Assembly: GCA_026419785.1 (NCBI GenBank)
Contig: JAODTK010005811.1
Coordinates: 372,001 to 436,000, forward strand
Length of the DNA stretch: 64,000 bases
Direction: 5' to 3'
Origin: Sclerodactyla briareus
Taxonomy: Eukaryota; Echinodermata; Holothuroidea; Dendrochirotida; Sclerodactylidae
Shown here: piece by piece, positions 1 through 11,190 of the stretch
How positions within the stretch are numbered: position 1 is the first letter of the stretch
Layout of the letters: the number at the start of each line of letters is the position of its first letter
Position numbers and translations under genes: made by a program
Notes under the pieces: generated by a model
The model's database searches: none
Seen by the model: only the letters and a program-made list of their open reading frames with translations
Told to the model about the DNA's origin: nothing

Positions 1-1252
1 CTCAAGTCATATTAGTGAGTAACGACAATGGACAGATGACAAAGTGAGACCCATGCTAATTGGACCATGAATGTACCTACAATGACTCAATTGTCCAGGG
101 TAGTGGAGGTTGCAATTGACAGATATATAGCCTGTATGCCACTTCTCTTTCCCCACACATATAACCCCCAAAAGGAGATTTTTTTCACATTCGTTGAAGT
201 TGATGTTGATGATGTGTTGGTCGTCCGATTCGAAGAACTGCCACGTCATTGCATCTATCTGCTTTAAAACCGCACATCACTTATGATGATGAATGTTCGC
301 TAAGTGATCCCTCAAATATTTAGCCTTGCCTGCCGTCTGCTGACTAGTGTTCGGTGCCTGGGGGCTACCACACTGAATGGAAACCGGTTGGAACTCGCTG
401 TTTATGACTCGTGACTTGACTTCAACTTCTTCAAATCACTTACTTACCCAGGTTTATTTTTCGTATTTCCACTTCAATTGCCCTCAGATGACTTTTTGAC
501 CTTGGTCAAAGCAACAAGCATCTCTTGCATTTAGTATACGCAGGTGATTGGGTCGTTTTGTGTCAGTTGTGGTTTTGAGTTGGCAACACCACATCTTGTA
601 GGGTTTGATATAACTGAGGAAGGGGAACATGTCTGAAAAAAGCAAAGGAATCACTACGCAGAGAGGTGCGTTCTTCTTGTATTACTAGGTTCAGTATGTT
701 GTTATGTTGCGTCATAGTGGGATTTCCTCTCTACGTTGCGGCGGTGTGAGCGTGGTGGTGTTTTGGTTCCCGAGGTATGCGGTTGCGTGTTTTTCTTATA
801 TTAAGTTTTTATTTAAAGAATAAACTGCAACTGGGAGACTTTTACTGGTGATTCTACAATCCCAAGCTGCATCCGTTTTATTGCAAATACAGGATTCTGA
901 TTTGGCTATCCCAATCACGTAGCTGACTATTAATTTTTGTCAATAACAGTCGCTGTTCAGAGTAACACAACAATCGAAGACTTGCTCATTTGCGCGTTTT
1001 TCTAGTACCACGCACTACTTTTTGAACGCGAATGTAAGGAAGTTTGGAAGTTTATGTTTAAACGCGCAGATCCGGCTTTCAGTTATACGCGTTTTCAGAA
1101 GGGCGTACTGCCTCACGGAATACAAACGAGCGAAACGGACGCGTCGCTCGTGCATTGGAGAATGCAATGTTCACACGCGCAAACCCTCCGGTTCGGCAAG
1201 CGTGGGTTGTATTGCGTCTCCGTAGAAATATGCACAGCACGCACTGTCATTT
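1..1252. other. no gene seen; AT-moderate unique-looking DNA
   Basis: Only short unrelated reading frames (80 codons or fewer) occur here and none shows a recognisable domain. The one item of note is a segment at about 805-855 containing CAACTGGGAGACTTTTACTGG. It is an inverted partial copy of the spacer of the foldback element at 1531-1577, so the repeat family reaches at least this far upstream. Confidence 0.5.
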
Positions 1253-1850
1253 TTGGGTATGGTAGCAATGCAATTTACTTCGAATCGAACTAACGCAATA
1301 AGTTACCCTAGCTGCTTATTTACTGTTAGAGATACAAAGATATCGATCTAGAGATATAACATCTCTAATCGTTTGGCTACTTCTTGATTGCGGGTTGTAG
1401 ATAGGAATATATAAACTAGAGAGGTCGTCTTTACTGGTTCATAAACAGTCTCGACTCTGGAATTTAGCTTAATAACGAACTCGCTCGCCTCGTCCGTTAT
1501 TTACCTAAAATTCAGAGTCTCGACTGTTTATTCACCTGTGAAAAAGTCTCCCAGTTGCAGTCAGTTTTATCCCTTAAATAAACAGTCGAGAACGCTGATT
1601 TAGGTACTAAGGACGGGCGCAGCCGAGTTCGTTATTAAAGTAAATTCAGAGTCGAGACTGTTTATGAACAGTAAAGTTCGACCTGCTGTAGTTTCATTTC
1701 TAAAACCCGAATATTAGAATTACCCAAATAATTAGCTATATCTATATCTCTATATCTTGTTATCTCTAAACAGTAAATAGGCATAGGGTAAACTATTGCG
1801 TTAGTTCGATCGAAGTAATTCATTGCCGTTTCGACCCAGAGAAGTTGAAA
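1253..1850. repeat. large imperfect inverted repeat (foldback element)
   Basis: The left arm (about 1253-1530) and right arm (about 1578-1850) are reverse complements with mismatches and small indels. Paired landmarks are GAACTAACGCAAT (1287-1299) against its complement near 1795-1805, and ATAAACAGTCTCGACTCTG (1441-1459) against its complement near 1645-1665. Nearer the centre, AATAACGAACTCG pairs with CGAGTTCGTTATT. The spacer of about 47 bases (1531-1577) carries CTCCCAGTTGCAG, and an inverted copy of that spacer lies at 805-855. No reading frame spans the arms. This is the shape of a foldback or non-autonomous inverted-repeat transposon. I do not recognise a superfamily. Confidence 0.7.
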
Positions 1851-2139
1851 TATATTAAAATATATAGACTTTATATGCCATAACATTACCAGTAAATGAC
1901 GCATGGGTTATGTAATTCCCGAAAATCAAGAACTAGTCGTCAGTCCAGAATGTTCATTGTCCTTCGCGCGAAAGTTAGTGGCGCTAACATTGGATAGTGT
2001 CAAAATTTTACCTCATTGCTATACCCCCGAATCGATCGATTGGTCGGTTAATTGGTAGGTTGCCCATGGCGACACCCGTACCAAGGATCTAGACCACTCC
2101 ATTGTGATAGTGTGGGTATTTATACCCGGGGATTCGTCA

Positions 2140-2467
2140 ACGGGGGTATTAGCCCGGGGGGTGTAAAATGTCCGGTTGCGTAGTTGTCTCGGGAGGGGTA
2201 TTTGTCTTCGGGGTGATTGTCCGGGGGGGGTTTAATTGTATGGGAGGTTGTTGTACCTGGGGGTATTGTTTCGGGGGGATTTGTCCGGGGGTAATTGTCT
2301 GGGAGGTTGTTGTATGGGGGGTATTTGTCTTCGGGGGGTGATTGTCGGGGGTTACTGTCAGGGTGGGATTGTCCGGGGGCGATTGTCCGGTTGGGACTTA
2401 TCCGCGAGGTATTTATCAGCTGGTAGAGTGTCCGGGGGGGCGTTGTCCGGGGGGTAGTTGCCCCGTC
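2140..2467 (+). repeat. G-rich 15-bp minisatellite with pentapeptide-like translation
   Basis: Roughly twenty degenerate units of about 15 bases with a core like GGGGGTNATTGTCCG follow one another without spacer. The plus strand is extremely G-rich and holds many runs of four to eight G. Because 15 is a multiple of three, one plus frame stays open (2236-2457) and reads as five-residue repeats with alternating small and hydrophobic residues, such as CLGGC, CMGGI and CLRGV. The minus strand gives a proline-rich frame of 122 codons. Both frames are most simply by-products of the repeat, because there is no start context, flanking domain or splice structure. Confidence 0.75.
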
Positions 2468-2475
2468 ACGCTTCC

Positions 2476-3850
2476 AATCAGATCGCACAGCGAATCCCAG
2501 TCACGTTGGATGACACAGAGCCAATGAGACTACTCTGTAGCAAAAGTGTTGGCTAAGCTCCGAAATGTGAATAACATCGGAATATATCATCTATGCTATG
2601 TGCACTGGGATTGGAATTCTATATTAGCAAATATCTCTGATTCGCAATCATGGCAATGTATCTCTGGAATAACGCAAAAATGGGTCGACGGTGTCCTCGT
2701 TTCTTTGTCCTCTTTCTCATTCTTCAAAGGGATCCATGCGTTCATCGTCCTCTCTGGTTGCCAGGGTGCCGATGAAATATGGGTTACTACCAAACGGAAA
2801 TAGGCCAGAGAAAGTTCAGGCAGGAGCCTCACGTCTGAATTATATAGAAGTCCACATAGTCTTCACCATGGTTTCGACTTATATCTCAGATAGTAATTCT
2901 AGATCGTACGATAATTTGTACTTGACGTGACGTACTCTCCCGAGGTAATTTCGACCCCGGAGCCCTTCTTAACACATAATCAACGCTAATCACGTAATGG
3001 TTACTTCTTTTGGGTTAGTTGGATTGGGTCAAACCTCAAGAATTCTTCCCTGTCAATCCCTGCAAGCGCCACAAATATGTCATTTAATTATCGCTATCTT
3101 GAGCTTTGTTTGGAGACACTAAAGTTTTCTTCTGTATGATCTCGGGGCTGTTCTAAGATCCTTCTTGTATGTACACTTAACATTACCTATGCCTATCCTT
3201 GCTTGATATATTCTCAGTTACTCTACTCATTTGAGCCTCGTATACATCACTCTTCCGCAAACTCATATCACTGTCTCTTAAATCACGATATGTCTCCTCC
3301 CCAGTGAAAAGGGGAGGTCGACTTAGAGGCGATGGCGTAAATGAAGTGGCGAAGTTCCTATTTCCACCCGATCGATGCATGCAGTGCTCGCTCAGTGGTG
3401 CGTCTTTATCACAATCCACGGCGTTACAATGGATAATGTTTTTTCTCCGCTTGCATAATCTTTGGCTCCAGACGGTTATTTCGCGGTACAGTTGTACCTA
3501 GCTAGCTAGTTTTTGCGCCAATTTAATACTCTCTTCGACTCCTCCAACAATAGAACACACGTTTGGTGGGCTGGCATATTAGCAGTACAGTTTCCCAGTA
3601 ATGTGTTGTTTGGTGACACAATACCCGCTATCCCATAACGGCATTTCCTCTTTCCATGTTAGCCTTCATACAAAAAAGTAGAAAAAGGAGGACACAATAA
3701 TGTGTGAAAATCATCGGCTTGGAAATTCGGCCAAATATTGAACACTTTGCTCTACATCCCCTTTTCGAGAGCAAGCAAAATTGTCCAAAGGCGGACGATG
3801 ACGATTACTCATGCGCCGTCACTCTAATAACTGTGGGACACTAATCACTC
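2476..3850. other. no gene seen; one dispersed-repeat fragment
   Basis: Reading frames of 60-85 codons overlap each other on both strands without a recognisable domain. The segment 2700-2840 is a fragment of a dispersed repeat that also occurs at 15125-15230. Shared words include GCGTTCATCGTC, CTCTCTGGT and GCCAGGG. Nothing else stands out. Confidence 0.4.
2700..2840 (+). repeat. dispersed repeat fragment, copy 1
   Basis: This piece matches 15125-15230 in the same orientation, with shared GCGTTCATCGTC, a CTCTCTGG(T) word, GCCAGGG and a following AAAGTTCA. Similarity is patchy, so both copies are old. It has no coding potential and its class is unknown. Confidence 0.4.
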
Positions 3851-4002
3851 AATGTGGGAACATAGCACATGCTGAAATGTTGGGTAACAAAATTACTAAA
3901 AGATTGCCGGACATTAGGGAAAATCGCGTCATGTTTTGCCAAAACTTTTGCAATTATTCTTACCCAACATTTCAGCATTCGCTCATGTTTCCCCCCCACA
4001 TT
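3851..4002. repeat. hairpin, MITE-like short inverted repeat
   Basis: ATGCTGAAATGTTGGGTAA at 3869-3887 is perfectly complementary to 3960-3978. The pairing extends outward, imperfectly, through AATGTGGG (3851-3858) and the CCCACATTT ending at 4002. The loop is about 72 bases. The 150-base length and paired ends fit a miniature inverted-repeat element. No target-site duplication is obvious by eye, so the class stays open. Confidence 0.65.
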
Positions 4003-6340
4003 TGTAATTCCCCAACATATGTTAGAGGATGTCCCCTCCTATCAACAAAAAATCTGGGATACCCTGCTAACAAGATCTACAACGTTTTTGTATTAATTAA
4101 CGCCTCTGAGCCTCTGTGAGCCCAATGCTTGGTCGCTGTGGTCATTCAGCCATCTAGAATCGATACGTTGCTCTTGTCTGCAAGGTTCAAATGACACGCG
4201 GCATCGAATCCAGTAAATCATGTGAGAAAACCCCGTCTATAGACAACTCGCGCCACATACGTGAACGCCGACGGACGTTTGGATACATATTTAACGAATT
4301 TCGTTTATATAGAAATAAACCGTAGCGCGGGAAGTTCATAACCGGAATATAACTCGTAAAATGTATTGCTTCGGAAATACTTTGAACGAGATGACACCAT
4401 GGAGGAAAGGATATTACTCCCGAGGAGCTTCTTTTGTTGGGTGAGTAAATTATTTGCAAATTTGAGTAAGGTGAATAATTCGTTCGTCTTCTTTATTATC
4501 AATAGATTTTCCTCCAGATGTGACAATTCAGCGACATAACAGTCGATACATAAGATACACAAGGGACATCAGCGGTAAAACACACGGGATTACACAACCG
4601 CGCGCACGGGTGCTGCAATAAAATCATCCGTTTTTTCACTGGTATTATTCACCCTTTGTAATAGCACCCAGTAAAAATACTGCCCTATAAATATACTTGC
4701 ATTGAGCAACTATATACCATATTCAGTAATAACTATCGCAACATCTAATTTTGGGAGAAAGTGAATGGAGTTAATGGAAGATTGTGGGAGTTTTAAAGAA
4801 CAATCATTGTTGACCCCGAGATTATTTCACTTTAATTCAAAAACTTCATTTAACAGAGCATATCATCACAAATAGATAACACGAAACAAGTACACAGGAT
4901 CACACCGACTATACAACAGTGTATACACAGTGCTCTTATCCGATCGAGTTTGGCTGTTGAATAGGATTTTTGAATTAATCCCATTGAGTTTCATAAACGA
5001 GAATGAGACGGATTGACGTGCCAACCACTCCTTCGGTCTTTCCCTCTATCATTAATAAAGTCATTCCATTTCAGAAAGGAATAACTCAATTCCGCTGTAT
5101 CATTCTGACTAGCATTGAGCGGAGTTTCCATTCTAATCGGTAAAATAAATCGTCTCTCAAATTTAAATATGGCTATAGGGAAACTGACATGCCAGTAGGT
5201 GTTCATGTATGTTTTACACGACAGCTCAATACATGTCAATACGTGTACATATCTACTGTTAGCCCAATCACTGAAATTATTAATAAGGATGTCAGACATG
5301 TCAGACTTATATTAATAATCGCTGAAATTCAAAATTAGTCGAAGGCATTCTGAGCACTTCCCGACAGCCTTCAAACCTTCTTCCTCTCCTGCTGATATAA
5401 TTTCACAGCCTACTGCGCTCACTATTAACTATTCAAAATCTCACAATTTACAGTAATAAGATATCTCCAACAACGATTATTAAATACAGTTTCCTTTCAC
5501 ACAGGAAATATATGAGAGGAATGTCTCATTTGTATTCATTGCTGTCCATATATGATCACTATCGGCTCATGTGAACTGTTTATTCACCAGTTAGCAGTGC
5601 AACCGAGATGTTTCGCGTTTGGATGGATAGTGGGTTTTTTTTTTTATATTCAGAAGAGTATGAAAACCTTCCGGACGTTTACACAAGGTTGCTTTCAAAG
5701 TATTCAAAGGCCTTCCTCCTAAGTTTTCAAAATTACAAGGGTATAGTTAATGTGGGGTTTTTTTTTCGCGAGAATGATCAACCATTTTGATTGTTTGCCG
5801 TAGACGAATATGTATTTCCCGGATATCCTTCACGTCCCTATCGTCCCAATTCATTTTGGAGATTCGATTCTTTTACAAGTCTTCGTCTTCCTTATTCATT
5901 GAATTCGGACTAATAATTACCACTGAACGTGATATTTTTTTCAGTCAATATTAGATTCCCAGACGTTTTAGGCACAAGAACGATTCCGATGTCATAACTC
6001 GACCGATGGATACTGATGATAGCGATAGATTTTATCAGTTCAGTCTTGCATCTTCTTCCAGATGTGACGGCTGCAGTAAGAGATACACACAACTTAAGAG
6101 TCAACAATTATTGTTAACTTGCAGCAGAGTTCCAGTAACTTATTGTAAATTGAGTCGCCAGTAATACATTGTAAATTCTCCATTATTTTTTTTCCTACCA
6201 AGTTGATACAATCCAGGCGATGTTTTATTGGCTGCCCTATGGATGAATGTGTGCAATCTTAGTCAATATCGAAACACCAGCCTTAGGTTCTCAGTGATAG
6301 ATAAGATACCCGGATCTTTCCAATTATACTCCATTGCTAC

Positions 6341-6341
<1 letters not shown>
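4003..6341. other. no gene seen
   Basis: Several overlapping frames of 60-102 codons lie here, the longest at 4991-5299 on the minus strand. None has a domain, signal or conserved motif that I recognise. Two short T-runs (5635-5645, 5758-5766) are the only low-complexity sequence. Confidence 0.4.

Positions 6342-6379
<38 letters not shown>
6342..6379 (+). repeat. poly-A tract, 38 bases
   Basis: An uninterrupted run of 38 A sits in otherwise ordinary sequence. A tract of this length could be the tail of a retroposed copy inserted on the plus strand, but no tRNA-derived or LINE-derived body can be recognised immediately upstream. It could equally be a simple mononucleotide expansion. Confidence 0.85.
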
Positions 6380-6382
<3 letters not shown>

Positions 6383-7335
6383 CTTACTGATTAGCTCATA
6401 CAGTATCACGTGAGAATATCCTCACCCGGGTTTTTCTTTGTTACCAGACAAGTCAACCGAGGCCAGATTCAAATTTTACTCAGTAACCCTGATTGTTCGG
6501 GAACCGATTCTTCGCTGATACTGGGACCGACCCGCAACCACATCAACTATTTTGGAGCGCAAAATAACTTCCATATCGTATCACGAATACCTGTGAATTT
6601 ACCGGCGGTATTAGTAACCATAAATCCCTCCCATTTCTAATGGGTTTCCTGCTATTCAAATCATTGAATATTAAGCATTGCCATTTCAAATTCAGCCCAA
6701 CGTAATCCATTAACAATTCGGATCTGAACACTGCATCGTTTTTTACCGAATTGTGTCGACGCACCATCGACAGTTTTTTTTATATCCTGGTTTATTCTCT
6801 TACCAATAAACAAAAACTTGCACACTTGAACAATTGATTTTTATTAATAATAATATTTGGGAAGGCATTACTACAATGTGTCTCTAAGTTTAGATCCTTA
6901 CGAGTGCCTTCCTCTCCTCGAATGGAGGGCATTGTTTACCATGGTTCTTGATGCGGGCTGGGTATTGATTCCAGATCCAGACCAAAGTCTAGTTTGTCAT
7001 GTTTTCACTTGGTTCCACCACACAGCCAGTTCCAATGAATAACGGTGGGCCCCGTTTAAACGTTTATCAACCGGCGACCGACAGAGAACATTGATAATCG
7101 CGTATTACTTCTTCTTTCTCGCCTCGCGCTCGCAAATCGGGCGCAAATCGCGGTATACATTCGCATTTCTCATCCTACACCCTATCAGCCCAGAATGAAA
7201 ATCACGTGGGTTCATCGTCCCCGTGTGACTGACAAGGTATGGCAGTTCCAAAAATATAACAAGCGGATCGTTTCCAGGCACAATCGGATTTCAATACATA
7301 GGATAACCGTCAATACGCATCATGTTAGGCCAATT
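6380..7335. other. no gene seen
   Basis: No recognisable coding or repeat structure was found. Short frames of 60-76 codons on both strands overlap and lack domains. Confidence 0.35.
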
Positions 7336-7359
7336 CCCCCCCCCCCCCCCCCCCCCCCC
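7336..7359 (+). repeat. poly-C tract, 24 bases
   Basis: This is an uninterrupted run of C. Similar C or G runs recur at about 14659, 21770, 27205, 55188, 55300 and 59445, several inside what look like DNA-transposon ends. Run lengths in such tracts are prone to sequencing error. Confidence 0.85.
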
Positions 7360-7725
7360 GATTGACATTCTGTGATTGTCGCCTATCCACGTCAAGGATT
7401 ATGACAATCCTTCAGTGTAACTACTAGTCTCCCACTTGTCAGTACATAATAGCGTCATAATATGTGTAATATGCGACAATTCGGTTTGGGTTATATGCTT
7501 TGACTCGCAGCCGTATGGATCGTTGTAGGCCTCAATTATAATAATCTCGATTAGGTTGTTTCCAGTGACATGAATACCTAACCGTACACTTCTATAAATC
7601 TAATGGACTTCCACCTAATCCCGAACCTATCAATGTAGCACGAAAGACATTCCAACGTGGATGACGTCCTTGTTGATTAGGCTAAAGGGTGGACTGTTCC
7701 TTCGTCTGGGCAGGTCCCTGACAAA

Positions 7726-7726
<1 letters not shown>

Positions 7727-7757
<31 letters not shown>

Positions 7758-7832
7758 AATAAGAATATAATATAATAATCTAATACTAATAATAATATAA
7801 TATATACTTCATTAATAATCATAAATTATAAT
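7727..7832. repeat. AAT-rich microsatellite 5' of the RLE-type LINE
   Basis: A perfect AAT stretch (about 7729-7756) degrades into imperfect AT-rich triplets to 7832. A second, similar tract follows the LINE at 9301-9472, so the retroelement remnant is bracketed by AAT repeats. Confidence 0.8.
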
Positions 7833-7855
7833 AAAGAGATAGAGGCACTAATTAC

Positions 7856-9300
7856 ACATTGCCGAATCTTCAGTACCGACTCGGCATGAGTTCGCTAGAC
7901 AAATGCGCCACAAATCTCCACAGGGGAAGGCTCAATATAACCGACGGTCTCGAACTAAATGTCGGAAAGATCAGAGTACTTCCAAGTGAACGCAGGTTGC
8001 ACATACGTCGGCGTTCTCAGAACATGGAGAATAGCAAGAGGGAATTGAAGCTTGGCGGCGAACACATACAGAAACGAGTACGGCAAGTGCTGACATCGAA
8101 ATGAAATGACCAGAACAAAGATACATGCCATCAACACCTACGCCCTACCCGTCATAACCTACACGGGCTGTGTCATCACTTGGACACGAAACGAAAACGT
8201 GACAGAACTTGACATGAAACAAGAAAACTGCTCACCATGTATGGGTCTCCATCCCCTAGCATATTACACAAGACTCTATCTCCCCAGGAACAGCGGAAGA
8301 ATGGGTCTAAGAAGAGGTCCCGAGCATCATTGGACATTGAGTGTACAGCCGCACCGAGTAACGTGTACACAAGAAGGATAGTTACCCCTGCTAGCCGCTT
8401 TGTGGCGAACTCAGATGGGATTACAGGAACAATAACCACCAAGACGGAAAACTCACCTTAACTGGTTGCAACAAGAATACCGCGGTGAATGGCCTGCAGA
8501 AAACAAATCAGGTTAATACCCTAGATCGGGAAGACGAGTGACGAATCAGGAATTCGCGTACAGATGGACCACATGCACAGGGCTGAAGATTGGACCGAAG
8601 CACTAATAAAGCTGCGCAGGACCAAGCCCTCAACAACCACACCATCGAGCCATATACCCCGTCCCATCCAATGATTCAATGCAGAAATGTGCATGCGCAA
8701 TGAGACGTCAGCCCCTAACAACGGCATGTCAGTAACTGCCTGATCCATTCCCTGAAAAGCCTAATGACGTACGCTGCATTGCCCAGAAAATCTGCCCTGG
8801 CCACACTACGAACATACCACACCACAATTACCGTGGCGTTCAAACGAACCAAAGACAGTGAAAGCATTAGAGAGTCAAAAATCCTCTGGATTTCGAAATC
8901 AGAACAGACCATGTCATAACTCCAGAAGACCTACCTGGTAGCGTGCGACAAGAGACTAATCTTGCGACAATAGCCGATGTAGCAGTCCCGTGCCGATACC
9001 AACAAGTCCGGAAGGAACGAGAAAGATCGACAGTACCAGGATTCTGAACTCCCGAAACTACAGATGATGTGGAACGTGAAGCCGAAGTGGTACCTGTATG
9101 ATCGGCGCACTAGGGTTACCACAACCACCCATATTGATCCACCATACTGAGCATATTTGGTACAAGTACGAAACCTGCTCAAGCCACCTCCTGGGCACCG
9201 CTCCATACTCGACTTCGACGAACACTAGACCTCCATAATCCGGTTTAGGATTCCGATGTCACGGAAGAAAGACTAGATACCCAACCAGAGAGTTGTGAGG
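7856..9300 (+). mobile_element. decayed 5'-truncated LINE of the RLE-encoding (R2/R4-like) group
   Basis: Conceptual translation, moving between frames, follows the C-terminal half of a known LINE type. The region just after the polymerase palm reads RELK.., VRQVLTSK (8080-8103), then KIHAINTYALPVITYTG (8116-8166) and TRLYLPRNSGRMGL (8270-8311). Further on, the nuclease region shows LDFEIRTDHVI (about 8888-8920), an IADVAVP-like stretch (8969-8989) and a final RRTLDLHNPV (9213-9242). Elements of this kind end in a zinc knuckle plus a restriction-enzyme-like nuclease. The upstream polymerase palm is missing. Many frameshifts and stops make it inactive. The frame runs into the AAT tract, which is probably its 3' tail. 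Confidence 0.75.
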
Positions 9301-9472
9301 AAATTAAATAATAATATCATATTAATAATATAAGAATAATAATCATACTAATCATATAATATAATAATGATAATAATAAGAATCATAATAATATCTATAA
9401 TAATAATAATACTAATAATAATTACGAATAATAATAAGACTCATAAAATATACTAATAATAATAATGCAGTG
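9301..9472 (+). repeat. AAT-rich tract, probable LINE 3' tail
   Basis: This degenerate AAT, ATA and AATCAT stretch begins directly after the last recognisable codons of the RLE-type LINE (LDTQPESCEEIK). LINEs of several clades end in short tandem units instead of poly-A, so the tract is read as the 3' tail, later eroded. It could also be pre-existing target microsatellite. Confidence 0.7.
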
Positions 9473-10739
9473 CTGTTGCAAGGTTGTTTAAATCACCATC
9501 ATCATTGGTATCATCACTACTTAGGTAGTACACGATGTCCTCGCGGTACTCACTGCTCCAGACGCTTCGTCACCTCTAACACAATCGGTGAATACAACCA
9601 TTCTGTTCTATAAAAAACCATTTCCAGTCACACCGGCTAGTCGCAACTGACTAAAACAGGACTGAATCGACACTGCCCTGACCAGAGGCGAACGCTAAAA
9701 AAGAAGCACCCGCCACTGCCAATTGCCCAGAATCTCTCAATTCTCAGAAAAATGATTCCCGTTGTGTAAAAGGATACTACAATCCATCAAGCACACTCAT
9801 GATCGTTACACCCTGTCATTTTGCTCTCAGCTATTAGTGTGTCCAATAGCGTGTGACGGGATAATTGTTGACTTGTTGGATGTCCCGATTACATATACGA
9901 TTACAAACGAAGAGTACAAGACTAACGCCTATTTACTAAGGACCCGATTCTTCCTTTGCGAATGATTCGGTCTAGCTCGTTTTTTTTTCCCAGGTCACAC
10001 AGTCTTCTTCTCTGCCATCATTTTATACTTTTGAGGTTTCATTTTATTTCGATTGTATGGGTTCGTTGTATTGGAAGTATCCACCAATAAGTTCTTAACT
10101 CCCTTCCCTGATATTTTTTGGCCACGATATAATTTATATTAAGTGATCAGAATTTGCTTCACGCGGTTTTAACGTAGAGAAGAGAGGTTCCTTAGACACG
10201 TGCATAATTCTCTCTTTAAAAATTCTACTTTGAGCAACGGTATACAGAATGTCCTGCATGATAGAAATATATTTAAGGTCTGGGGCGTTGATGAACCCTC
10301 GAAATATAACATGGCATGTCCAAGCTTAATCGGATTAAGTCATGAGTCCCAATACTTCCTAAACTTTACACTACTATTCCACCCTTAACCTTATTTAATT
10401 GATTCCAATGATGGGTACGTTTGTCTAGTTGGTGAGTTCTGCACATCTCTTTCCATGGCACTCTATTTGACAACATTTGTTAAAGGTGTCCATTTTTGCA
10501 GTCTCTTTTGTAACGTACCACTTGTAGTTCCCACGGATAATTTGGTAGGAACTTCCTCGGGGTGTCAACTTACTAAGGCAAACGTCATATCGTCCTAAGA
10601 ATATTTATCAATGAGGCAACTGCATGAGCTTGGACCTAATTCGCGCCATTGTTAATGAACCAGTTGTTTTTTACGTATCAGCCTATTGCTCGTGCCACTT
10701 CCACGTTCCAATAACGTTGGAAATGGCATTCTGAGTTAG
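9473..10739. other. no gene seen
   Basis: Mixed AT-rich sequence without a recognisable domain. The frames at 9762-9965 and 10200-10388 are 62-67 codons and have no supporting features. Confidence 0.35.
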
Positions 10740-11190
10740 TGAAACTGAGAGCTGGTTTAGTGGACACCTACCATTGGGGATAATGGAGTCTTTGAAGAGA
10801 TTATTGTTCCTGGGCAGTTATTCCGCTTTACCGAATTGGCACTCTCTTTGTTCATATTGTTCAGCGCTGGATAAGATAGGGCAGAGGCTTCTCCGAGAAC
10901 GGTACTAACTTCACTACTGCGTAGCGAATTCCCGTTGAGTCAATAGTATACGTACCGAGTAAGGCGGCCACTGAAGAGCTGATTCAGTGTACCCTCCCTG
11001 CATGGAAATTATTGGAGGGTTGATGAAAGGGATTACGTTCCTGTAGAGTAATTCTGCTTTACAACCGCATTGAAAAACCTCCGCCTTCATATTGTTCAGC
11101 ACTGGATTAGAATAGGGGCAGAATTACTCGGAGACTGTTTAGCTGAACAACTGTTCGTTGACGATTCCCATTGAGTCAATTTTGCACAGA
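10740..11190. repeat. two-copy tandem duplication, period about 235 bases
   Basis: The segment ending near 10955 and the segment ending near 11185 share TTCATATTGTTCAGC followed by CTGGAT (10851 and 11087), then GGGCAGA, then CCGTTGAGTCAAT against CCATTGAGTCAAT. They also share an upstream GTTCCTG(G/T)..AGT.ATTC..CTTTAC block. Spacing between matched words is about 230-236 bases. Identity is moderate, so the duplication is old. It may be what remains of a longer satellite. Confidence 0.65.

Noticed and set aside
2120-2488. 122-codon proline-rich minus-strand frame
   Set aside because: It is the antisense reading of the 15-bp G-rich minisatellite; repeat length divisible by three keeps it open by chance.
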